Below, one piece after another: positions 57,630 through 64,000 of a stretch of 64,000 bases of DNA. Source of the DNA: Actinocorallia populi. GTDB taxonomy: Bacteria > Actinomycetota > Actinomycetes > Streptosporangiales > Streptosporangiaceae. The stretch covers positions 1 to 64,000 of the forward strand of contig NZ_PVZV01000005.1 in NCBI RefSeq assembly GCF_002995495.1, written 5' to 3'. The translations under genes were made by a program, and so were the position numbers. Each line of letters begins with the position of its first letter. The first letter of the stretch is position 1. Under the pieces are notes generated by a model. It saw only the letters and a program-made list of their open reading frames with translations, ran no database searches and was not told the origin of the DNA.

Positions 57630-58513
57630 CCGGCTTCCCCTTCGAACTGCTCGCGCCCCCGGACCCGGCGGTCCTGCCGCTGCCCCCGGCGGCGCGCCCC
57701 GAGCCCGGGGTGCGGCTGCTGCGCGGAGCCGTCTACCACGTTCCCGACGGGAGCCGTCCGCTGGAGCTGGACCTGTGGCTCCCCGAGGAGGCGCCGGGGC
57801 CGCTGCCCGTCATCGTGTTCGTGCACGGCGGGGCCTGGCGCACCGGCCTGCGCGAGGACATGGGTCCCCGGTTCCACTCATGGCGACCCGGCCCGTTCGC
57901 CCGGCTCGTCCAGGCCGGTTTCGCCGTCGCCTGCCCGTCCTACCGGCTCAGCGGAGAGGCCGTCCACCCGGCCCAGCGCGACGACCTCGCCCGGGTCCTG
58001 GCATGGCTGCGCAGCCGCGCGGACGAGCTCGGCCTGGATCCGGAACGGACCGTTCTGTGGGGGGAGTCGGCGGGCGGCCACCTCGCCGCGCTCACGGCGC
58101 TGACCGCCCCCGCCGGAACGGTACGCGGCTGTGTCACCTGGTACGCCCCGTCCGACCTGGCCTCCCTGGCCGAGGACCATCCCCCGGGCCGCTTCGACCC
58201 GTCCGATCCGGGCACCTTCGAGGCGCTCCTCCTGGGCGCGCCTCCCGCGGAAGCCCCCGGGCGGGCCCGGGACGCGAGCCCCGTCGCCCACGTCACCCCG
58301 CAGGCGCCGCCCTTCCTCGTCCTCCACGGCACCGAGGACGGCCTCGTCCCCTTCGCCCAGTCCCGCCGTCTGGCCGAAGCCCTGCGCGCCCAGGGCGCGG
58401 ACGCCGCCCTGCACCCCGTGGAAGGCGCGGACCACCTGTGGGTCGGCCTGCCGGAACGGGAAGTGGCGGAGTGCTTCGCCCTCTCGCTGGACTTCGCGCT
58501 CCGCAACGTCTGA
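57626..58513 (+). CDS. Alpha/beta hydrolase, acyl-peptidase/carboxylesterase type
   Basis: The 295-residue esterase has IVFVHGGAWRTGL (HGG oxyanion motif), VLWGESAGGHLAAL (GxSxG nucleophile near residue 150), LHGTEDGLVPF (acid) and GADHLWVGL (His), the arrangement of BD-FAE/hormone-sensitive-lipase relatives. It is cytoplasmic. The GTG at 57626 overlaps the amidohydrolase stop, so both are co-translated. It converges on the SDR gene 2 bases away. Confidence 0.9.
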   Translation: MTGFPFELLAPPDPAVLPLPPAARPEPGVRLLRGAVYHVPDGSRPLELDLWLPEEAPGPLPVIVFVHGGAWRTGLREDMGPRFHSWRPGPFARLVQAGFAVACPSYRLSGEAVHPAQRDDLARVLAWLRSRADELGLDPERTVLWGESAGGHLAALTALTAPAGTVRGCVTWYAPSDLASLAEDHPPGRFDPSDPGTFEALLLGAPPAEAPGRARDASPVAHVTPQAPPFLVLHGTEDGLVPFAQSRRLAEALRAQGADAALHPVEGADHLWVGLPEREVAECFALSLDFALRNV

Positions 58514-58515
58514 GG

Positions 58516-59250
58516 TCAGGGCCAGGAGGGCTCGTTGCGCGGGACGATGACGAGTTCGCCGACGACGCTGCCGGCCGGGACGGACAGCGCGTACATGACG
58601 GTGTCGGCGACGATGTCCGGATCCTGGAGCTTGCCGGTGTCGGCGTCGGGGAAGCGCTCGAGGATGAAGCGCGTCTCCATGCCTCCGGCGATGATGCCGG
58701 TGACCCCGATGCCGAGGCAGTCGCGCTGCGCCTCCTTGAAGAGGGTGTGCGTGAACGCCCGCAGCCCCGTCTTGCTCGCCGCGTACGGCCCGGCCTCGGT
58801 CCAGGTCCGGTTGGCCGCGGTGGACAGGATGTTGACGATGTGGCCGCCGCCCTGCCGGATCATCCGCCGGTAGTTCTCCAGGCACAGGTGGATCGGGCCC
58901 AGCAGGTTGGTGGAGATGACCAGGTCGGCCTCCTCGGCCGTCAGGTGCTCGATCGGCTTGCTGACGTCGACCGCGGCGTTGTTCACCAGGATCTCCAGGC
59001 TGCCCGACGCCTGCCAGACGTCGCTCACCGCCGCCGCGACCTGCGTCCTGTCCCGGATGTCCAGCAGCAGCGGCTGGACCGCCAGCCCCTCCTCGCCGAG
59101 CGCCCGCGCCAGCTCCTTGAGCTCCTTCTCCCGCACGTCGGCCGCCCACACCATGGCCCCGGCCCCGGCCAGCCGCCGTGCGATCGCCGCCCCCAGCCCC
59201 CGCGCGGCCCCCGTCACCAGCGCGTTCCTGCCCCGCAGATCCACCTGCAT
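58516..59250 (-). CDS. Short-chain dehydrogenase/reductase
   Basis: The 244-residue SDR has the cofactor loop LVTGAARGLGAAIARRL, VWAADVRE (Asp after strand 2, favouring NAD), LVNNAAVDV, the catalytic Ser in NILSTAANR, YAASKTGLRAF with Tyr/Lys, and GGMETRFI. The ATG at 59250 begins the fold directly, but its RBS (GGGGAG) abuts the start. An ATG at 59298 would add about 16 residues. It is likely an alcohol or hydroxyacid dehydrogenase. Confidence 0.88.
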   Translation of the reverse strand: MQVDLRGRNALVTGAARGLGAAIARRLAGAGAMVWAADVREKELKELARALGEEGLAVQPLLLDIRDRTQVAAAVSDVWQASGSLEILVNNAAVDVSKPIEHLTAEEADLVISTNLLGPIHLCLENYRRMIRQGGGHIVNILSTAANRTWTEAGPYAASKTGLRAFTHTLFKEAQRDCLGIGVTGIIAGGMETRFILERFPDADTGKLQDPDIVADTVMYALSVPAGSVVGELVIVPRNEPSWP

Positions 59251-59369
59251 CTCCCCGTCCCCGTTCTTCCGTCCGCCCGACCCAGGCATCCCCGTCATCC
59301 ACAGCGTGAAACCGGCACGTCACTTTCCGTGCCAGGGTGGGAAAGGGCCGGTCGGGAGGGAGGGGCCGT

Positions 59370-59849
59370 ATGGATGTGAACGAGGTGCTCCTGCCGGGGG
59401 TGGGGCTGCGGTACGAGTTCACCAACCGGGACGGGGAGCGGATCGGGGTGATCGCGCGGCGGTCGGGCGACTTCGAGGTGGTGGTGTACGGGGAGGGGGA
59501 TCCGGACGAGTCGCGGCCGGTGTTCCGGCTGACGGGGGACGAGGCCGAGACGCTCGCGCAGATCCTCGGGGCGCCGCGGATCGCCGAACGTTTCGCGGAC
59601 CTGACGCGGGAGGTGCCGGGGCTGAACGCGGGCCAGGTCGAGGTGCTGCCGGGCAGCCCTTACGCCGGGCGGCCGCTGGGGGACAGCCGGGCCCGCACCC
59701 TGACGGGCGCGTCGATCGTGGCGGTCGTGCGGGGAGAGGAGGTGATCGCCTCACCGGGGCCGGAGCGGATGCTGCAGACGGGAGACGTCCTGGTGGTCAT
59801 CGGCACCGCCGAGGGCATCCTCGGCGTGGAACGGCTCTTCGGGGGTTGA
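59370..59849 (+). CDS. KhtT-like regulatory subunit of a CPA2 antiporter
   Basis: This 159-residue soluble protein has an N-terminal domain (YEFTNRDGERIGVIARRSGDFEVVVYG) and a C-terminal TrkA_C/RCK_C domain (GLNAGQVEVLPGSPYAGRPL, TGASIVAVVRGEEVIASPGPERMLQTGDVLVVIGTAEGI). The architecture matches KhtT, which gates the K+/H+ antiporter KhtU in response to nucleotides and pH. It overlaps the antiporter gene by 4 bases. The ATG at 59370 follows GGGAGGGAGGGG. Confidence 0.88.
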   Translation: MDVNEVLLPGVGLRYEFTNRDGERIGVIARRSGDFEVVVYGEGDPDESRPVFRLTGDEAETLAQILGAPRIAERFADLTREVPGLNAGQVEVLPGSPYAGRPLGDSRARTLTGASIVAVVRGEEVIASPGPERMLQTGDVLVVIGTAEGILGVERLFGG

Positions 59850-61021
59850 GCGGCTTGGACATCTCGGTCGCGTTCCTGCTGGAGCTGGGCCTGATCCTGG
59901 TCGTGCTGAGCGTGCTGGGTTCGCTGGCGCGCCGCTGGACGTTGTCGCCGGTCCCGCTGTACCTCCTCACGGGCCTGGCGCTGGGGGACGGCGGGCTCGC
60001 GCCGGTCCCCGAGGCCGCGGAGTTCGTGGAGGTCGGCGCGTCCATCGGGGTGGTGCTCCTGCTGCTGGCGCTGGGCCTGGAGTTCTCCCTCGCCGAGTTC
60101 GCCGTCAGCCTGCGCCGCCACGTGCCCTCGGCCGGCGTGGACCTCGTGCTGAACGCGCTGCCGGGCGCGGCGGCCGGCTGGCTGCTGGGCCTGAACGGCG
60201 TCGGCGTCCTGGCCCTGGCCGGAGCCACCTACGTCTCCTCCTCGGGCATCATCGCCCGCCTGCTGAGCGACCTGCGGCGCCTGGGCAACCGGGAGACCCC
60301 GGCGGTGCTGGCGGTCCTGGTGCTGGAGGACTTCGCGATGGCCGCCTACCTGCCGCCCCTGGCCGTCCTGGCCGTCGGCGGCACCTGGTGGCAGGCCGCC
60401 CTGGGCGTCCTGGTCGCGCTCGGCGCGCTGGCGGCGGCCTTCGCGGGCTCCTACCGCTGGGGCCACCGCGTGGGCCGGGTCGTCACCCACCCCGAGGCCG
60501 AGCAGTCGATGCTCCGGATCCTGGGCATCACCCTGATCGTCGCGGCGCTCGCGGAAGCCGTGCACGCCTCGGCGGCGGTGGGCGCCTTCCTGGTGGGCCT
60601 CACCCTCACCGGCGAGGCCGCCGACCGCGCCCGCGCCGTGATGGAGCCGCTGCGCGACCTCTTCGCCGCCGTCTTCTTCGTCGCCATAGGCCTGTCCGTC
60701 ACCCTCTCCGCGCTGCTCCCCCTCCTTCCCGCCGCGGCGGCCCTGGCCGCCGTCACCGCCGCCACCAAGATCGCCACAGGCTGGTACGCGGCCTCCCGCG
60801 ACGGCGTGGCCGCCCGAGGCCGCCTCCGCGCCGGCACCGCCCTGACCGTCCGCGGCGAGTTCTCCATCATCATCGTCGGCCTGGCCGCCCCCCAGTCCCC
60901 CCACCTGGTCCCCCTCATCTCGGCCTACGTCCTCCTCCTGGCCCTGGCCGGCCCGCTCCTCACCCGCCTGGCCGCGACCCCCCTCGCCCCGCTCCCGCCG
61001 GCACGGCGCCGAACCCGCTGA
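59846..61021 (+). CDS. CPA2-family K+/H+ antiporter (KhtU-like)
   Basis: The 391-residue membrane protein has about 12 hydrophobic segments and the Na_H_exchanger fold: LLTGLALGDGGLAPVPE, LLLALGLEFSLAEFAVSLRR, GATYVSSSGIIARLL and LAVLVLEDFAMAAYLPPL (ion-binding ED region), then HASAAVGAFLVGLTL and VRGEFSIIIVGLA. With the upstream KhtT-like subunit it forms a regulated potassium efflux system. The start is TTG at 59846 (overlapping the upstream stop) or TTG at 59855. Confidence 0.9.
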   Translation: MSGLDISVAFLLELGLILVVLSVLGSLARRWTLSPVPLYLLTGLALGDGGLAPVPEAAEFVEVGASIGVVLLLLALGLEFSLAEFAVSLRRHVPSAGVDLVLNALPGAAAGWLLGLNGVGVLALAGATYVSSSGIIARLLSDLRRLGNRETPAVLAVLVLEDFAMAAYLPPLAVLAVGGTWWQAALGVLVALGALAAAFAGSYRWGHRVGRVVTHPEAEQSMLRILGITLIVAALAEAVHASAAVGAFLVGLTLTGEAADRARAVMEPLRDLFAAVFFVAIGLSVTLSALLPLLPAAAALAAVTAATKIATGWYAASRDGVAARGRLRAGTALTVRGEFSIIIVGLAAPQSPHLVPLISAYVLLLALAGPLLTRLAATPLAPLPPARRRTR

Positions 61022-61156
61022 ACCCGCGCCCCTCCCGCCCACCCGGGCCCGCGAGAACGGCCGCCCCGCGAAGCCCGTTCCTCGCTACCCTGTTCCCGTA
61101 AAAGCGGCCCGACGGGCTTCCGCACGATCGTTCGATCTCGGACACGCTCCCACCCG

Positions 61157-61170
61157 CACGAGATCTCGTG
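61157..61170. promoter_or_regulatory. Perfect 14 bp palindrome before the DUF2075 gene
   Basis: CACGAGATCTCGTG is fully self-complementary and ends 18 bases before the preferred start at 61189. It may be a dimeric regulator site. A possible related half, CGATCGTTCGATC, lies about 30 bases further upstream. Confidence 0.4.
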
Positions 61171-61188
61171 CTGCCCGGGAGTGGGTTC

Positions 61189-63057
61189 GTGACGGCATTC
61201 CGGCATTCCGCCGAAAGCCTGGCCGCGTTGGCCTCGCCCGCCGAACAGAAGTTGAGCGATCGCATCGCCGAACAGCTCCGGAGGTCCACCAACGGGAATC
61301 CGGGCCCGGCCGAGCGGAGGTCCTGGGACCGCAGCCTGCCCGTGCTGGCGCGGGACCTGGTGGACGCCGGGCTCGGCGGCGTCGAGATGCTGGTGGAGTA
61401 CCAGCTGCCGCTCACGAGCCGGCGCGCCGACGTGGTCCTGGCGGGGGTGGACCACGGCGGCGGGGACGCCTACCTGGTGGTCGAGCTCAAGCAGTGGAGC
61501 CGGGCCGAGCTGTACGAGGACGACCCGGACCTGGTCCTCGTCGAGGGCGCGCCCGGCGGGCCGCGCCTGCACCCCGCACTCCAGGTCAGGGGCTACTGCG
61601 AGTACCTCCGCGACTTCGTGGGCGTGTTCGACGGCAGAGGCCCGGCCGGAGCCGCCTACCTGCACAACGCCGAGGACCTGGACGTGGCGGACCTCCTGCC
61701 GAAGGCCGACTCGGAGCAGGGACGGCTGTTCACCAAGAGCAGGAGAGGCGCGTTCCAGGAATACCTGCGAGAACGCTTCTCCCCCCGATCGGGCGCCGAG
61801 GCCGCCGACCGGCTCATGAACAGCGCGGTCCGTCCGTCCAAGCAGCTGATGAAACTCGGCGCGGCGGAGATCAAGGACCGGGAGCAGTTCGTCCTGCTGG
61901 CCGAGCAGCGGCTGGCCTACGAGCTGGTGCTGCACGCGGTGGAGGCCTCCCGGCGTGCGGACTCCAAGGAGGTCGTCATCGTGACCGGCGGTCCGGGCAG
62001 CGGGAAGAGCGTCATCGCGCTGTCGGTGCTCGGCGAGCTGTTCCGGCAGGGCAGGACGGCGCTGCACGCGACGGGCTCCTCGGCGTTCACGACCACCCTG
62101 CGCAACCACGTCGGCAAGGGCTCCGGACGGGTCAAATCGCTGTTCAAGTACTTCAACAGCTTCATGGCGGCGGAGAAGAACTCGCTGGACGTCCTGATCT
62201 GCGACGAGGCCCACCGGATCAGGGAGACGTCGGCGAACCGCTACACCAGGGCCGCGTTCCGGACCGGCAGGCCGCAGCTCGACGAGCTGATCTCGGTGGC
62301 CAGGGTCCCGGTCTTCCTGCTCGACCGGAACCAGGTCGTCCGCCCGGGGGAGCTGGGCAGCCCCGAGGAGATCCGGGCGTACGCGGAGAGCCGCGGCTTC
62401 AAGGTCCACGAGATCGCCCTGGACGGGCAGTTCCGGTGCGGGGGGAGCGCGCTGTACGAGGACTGGGTGCTGCGGCTGCTCGGCCTTCGGGGCGACGGCC
62501 CCGTCCCCTGGACCGGTGAGGACGACCACTTCCGGGTGGAGGTCGCCGACAGCCCCGCGGCTTTGGAGGCGCGGCTGGAGCGGGAGCACGAAGCCGGTTT
62601 CTCGGCGCGGATGACGGCCGGGTACTGCTGGCCGTGGAGCGAGCCGGAGGGGGACGGCTCCCTCGTGCCGGACGTGCGGATCGGCGGCTGGGCCCGGCCC
62701 TGGAACGTCAAGAGCGACAGGGCCGTCGGAAACGCGCCCGCGAGTTCCCTGTGGGCGACCTCGCCGGGCGGGTTCGGGCAGGTCGGATGCGTCTACACCG
62801 CTCAGGGGTTCGAGTACGACTGGAGCGGTGTCATTCTCGGGCCCGATCTCGTCGTCCGGGACGGCCGGTTCGTCGCGGTCAGGGAGGGCACGAGGGATCC
62901 GGTGTTCAGGAAGGACACTTCGCCGGCGGAGTACGAGCGGCTCGTGAAGCACACATACAAGGTGCTGCTCACCCGGGGCATGATCGGGACGGTGCTCTAC
63001 TCGACGGATGCCGAGACGCGGCAGTTCCTCGAGCGGCTGGTCGGTCCAGGGGCCTGA
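61189..63057 (+). CDS. PD-(D/E)XK nuclease-like domain fused to DUF2075 helicase
   Basis: This is a 622-residue protein. The N-terminal part (about 40-130) reads VEYQLPLTSRRADVVLAG then YLVVELKQWS, the D...ExK pattern of a PD-(D/E)XK nuclease. The rest is a DUF2075 superfamily-1-like helicase: Walker A VTGGPGSGKSV (about 265), Walker B ICDEAHRIRE (about 339), VFLLDRNQV, LDGQFRCGGS, VYTAQGFEYDW and KHTYKVLLTRGMIGTVLYS. DUF2075 proteins occur in anti-phage systems. The GTG at 61189 with GGGAG upstream is preferred over GTG 61168. No partner gene adjoins it. Confidence 0.9.
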   Translation: MTAFRHSAESLAALASPAEQKLSDRIAEQLRRSTNGNPGPAERRSWDRSLPVLARDLVDAGLGGVEMLVEYQLPLTSRRADVVLAGVDHGGGDAYLVVELKQWSRAELYEDDPDLVLVEGAPGGPRLHPALQVRGYCEYLRDFVGVFDGRGPAGAAYLHNAEDLDVADLLPKADSEQGRLFTKSRRGAFQEYLRERFSPRSGAEAADRLMNSAVRPSKQLMKLGAAEIKDREQFVLLAEQRLAYELVLHAVEASRRADSKEVVIVTGGPGSGKSVIALSVLGELFRQGRTALHATGSSAFTTTLRNHVGKGSGRVKSLFKYFNSFMAAEKNSLDVLICDEAHRIRETSANRYTRAAFRTGRPQLDELISVARVPVFLLDRNQVVRPGELGSPEEIRAYAESRGFKVHEIALDGQFRCGGSALYEDWVLRLLGLRGDGPVPWTGEDDHFRVEVADSPAALEARLEREHEAGFSARMTAGYCWPWSEPEGDGSLVPDVRIGGWARPWNVKSDRAVGNAPASSLWATSPGGFGQVGCVYTAQGFEYDWSGVILGPDLVVRDGRFVAVREGTRDPVFRKDTSPAEYERLVKHTYKVLLTRGMIGTVLYSTDAETRQFLERLVGPGA

Positions 63058-63065
63058 CGGGTTTC

Positions 63066-63094
63066 TTGTGGGGCGGGGCGCGGGCGCCTAGCGT
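63066..63094 (+). promoter_or_regulatory. Promoter of the LLM oxidoreductase gene
   Basis: TTGTGG (63066) and TAGCGT (63089) are spaced 17 bp apart and fit actinomycete vegetative promoters. Transcription would begin about 7 bases later, at or just before the ATG at 63102, implying a leaderless mRNA. Confidence 0.55.
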
Positions 63095-63101
63095 CGGAGG
63101 C

Positions 63102-63989
63102 ATGAAGATACGGATCGGGTACGCGCCGGGGACCAGGGAACCGCAGCGGGAGGACTTCACCGCGCTGGTGGAGGAGCTGGAACGGTTGAGGTTCGATTCG
63201 TTGTGGGTGACGGAACGGGCCACCGGGGCCGGCGGGGACCCGGTGGCGCTGCTGGCGTACGCGGGGGCGGTGACGTCGCGGATCAAGCTGGGGACCGCGG
63301 TGATGACGTTGCCGGGACGGCAGCCGGCGCTGCTGGCGCAGCAGCTCGCCACGCTCGACCGGTTGACGGGCGGGCGGCTGCTGCCGGCGTTCGGGCTGGG
63401 GCAGCGGAGGCAGGAGGAGCACCAGGCGTTCGGGGTGCGGCGCAACGAGCGGGTGGCGTTGTTCGAGGAGCTGCTGCCGCTGCTGCGGCGCTTCTGGGCG
63501 GAGGACGCCGTCACCCACCACGGGGAGCGGTTCCGCTTCGACGCGCTGAACGTGCTCCCCAAACCGGTCAAGGGCGGATTCGACGTCTGGATGGGCGGCA
63601 GCTCGGACGCCGAGCTGCGGCGCACCGGGCGTCTGGCCGACGGGTGGCTGGCCGCTTTTGTCACCCCCGCCGAGGCCGCCGCGGGACGGGAGAAAGTGGA
63701 GCGCGCCGCCGCCGAGGCGGGCCGCGAGATCGACCCCGAGCACTTCGGCGCGACCATCCCCTACCACCGGGGGACCGTCCCCGAAGAGCGCCTGGCCAGA
63801 GCCCGCGCCGTCCACGGCCCGGCGCCCCTGGCCGACCTGGTCCCCGCCCTGGACGACCTGGAGGCCCACCTGCGCCGCTTCGTTGACGCGGGCATCTCCA
63901 AGTTCGTCCTGGCCCCCGTGCACAGCCCCGCGGACTGGACGACCGAGCTCACCGAGGTCAGGGACGCCGCCCTCTGCCTCCAGACCTGA
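63102..63989 (+). CDS. LLM-class (F420-dependent type) oxidoreductase
   Basis: The 295-residue bacterial-luciferase-like monooxygenase fold has IRIGYAPGTREPQREDF, the early strand FDSLWVTERATG, IKLGTAVMTLPGRQPALLAQQLATLDRLTGGRLLPAFGLG and the flavin-binding FDVWMGGSS. Actinobacterial members mostly use F420 rather than FMN, but the cofactor cannot be proven here. The ATG at 63102 is used, and the GGAGG just before it is too close for a normal RBS, supporting leaderless translation. Confidence 0.9.
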   Translation: MKIRIGYAPGTREPQREDFTALVEELERLRFDSLWVTERATGAGGDPVALLAYAGAVTSRIKLGTAVMTLPGRQPALLAQQLATLDRLTGGRLLPAFGLGQRRQEEHQAFGVRRNERVALFEELLPLLRRFWAEDAVTHHGERFRFDALNVLPKPVKGGFDVWMGGSSDAELRRTGRLADGWLAAFVTPAEAAAGREKVERAAAEAGREIDPEHFGATIPYHRGTVPEERLARARAVHGPAPLADLVPALDDLEAHLRRFVDAGISKFVLAPVHSPADWTTELTEVRDAALCLQT

Positions 63990-64000
63990 GGACTCCGGGC

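Noticed and set aside
1-64000. tRNA, rRNA, transposase, integrase or phage attachment sites
   Set aside because: No cloverleaf-like sequences with a CCA-end pattern, no transposase or integrase motifs and no terminal inverted repeats with target duplications were recognised on either strand.

Overview
This is a 64 kb stretch of high-GC DNA from a filamentous-type actinomycete. The evidence is GC-rich third positions throughout, GTG/TTG starts, many ATGA/GTGA/TTGA start-stop overlaps, WhiJ-type XRE/DUF397 regulators, a PknB-like kinase, an F420-type oxidoreductase and a complete mycofactocin locus. A member of the Streptosporangiales such as Actinomadura would fit, but the genus is inference. 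I saw no rRNA, tRNA, CRISPR array or insertion sequence.

1-16.2 kb: two divergent catabolic operons. The minus-strand operon runs from a CMD-fold protein through a Rieske oxygenase, a small unknown protein, an amidohydrolase with a degenerate metal motif and a SnoaL-like protein to a pair of acyl-CoA dehydrogenases. The plus-strand operon holds a LIV-type ABC importer (lipoprotein, fused LivH-LivM permease, LivG, LivF, two small accessory proteins), an amidohydrolase, an enoyl-CoA hydratase and an acyl-CoA dehydrogenase, followed by a TetR regulator. Together they look like uptake and beta-oxidation-like breakdown of an unidentified, probably cyclic or aromatic, carboxylic acid.

16.2-23.5 kb: mycofactocin biosynthesis. 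mftA-B-C-D-E-F lie on the minus strand, and mftA is a 31-residue precursor. mftG diverges from mftA across a roughly 100 bp shared promoter, and mftR converges on mftG with a 75 bp overlap. The redox cofactor made here could serve dehydrogenases of the neighbouring operons (inference).

23.5-35.6 kb: a Ser/Thr kinase fused to a seven-blade WD40 propeller; a remnant of a duplicated lipase promoter and leader; a GH3 beta-glucosidase with a TetR regulator; leuA behind a Leu-codon leader peptide; small hypothetical proteins; a lipoprotein; a scar where halves of a lysR gene and a dapA-like gene are joined tail to tail; and an AraC regulator with an NTF2-like protein.

35.6-46.6 kb: an MFS exporter and MarR regulator sharing three operator palindromes, a TetR regulator, a secreted lipase, an alpha/beta hydrolase with an HTH regulator that diverges from a MazG-like pyrophosphatase across a 42 bp nested palindrome, a secreted protein, two WhiJ-like XRE regulators with their HATPase and DUF397 partners, an SDR, a VOC remnant and a methyltransferase.

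46.6-50.1 kb: one NRPS module, C-(partial A)-PCP-TE. The front of its adenylation domain is absent and three exact-period 90 bp repeats stand in its place.

50.1-64 kb: regulator/effector pairs (TetR with an added resolvase-type HTH beside an alpha/beta hydrolase, ArsR-like beside an erythromycin-esterase-like protein, MarR beside a cupin), two XapX proteins in an operon with an amidohydrolase and an esterase, a KhtT/KhtU-like K+/H+ antiporter, a PD-(D/E)XK-DUF2075 helicase that may be a defence protein, and an LLM/F420 oxidoreductase.
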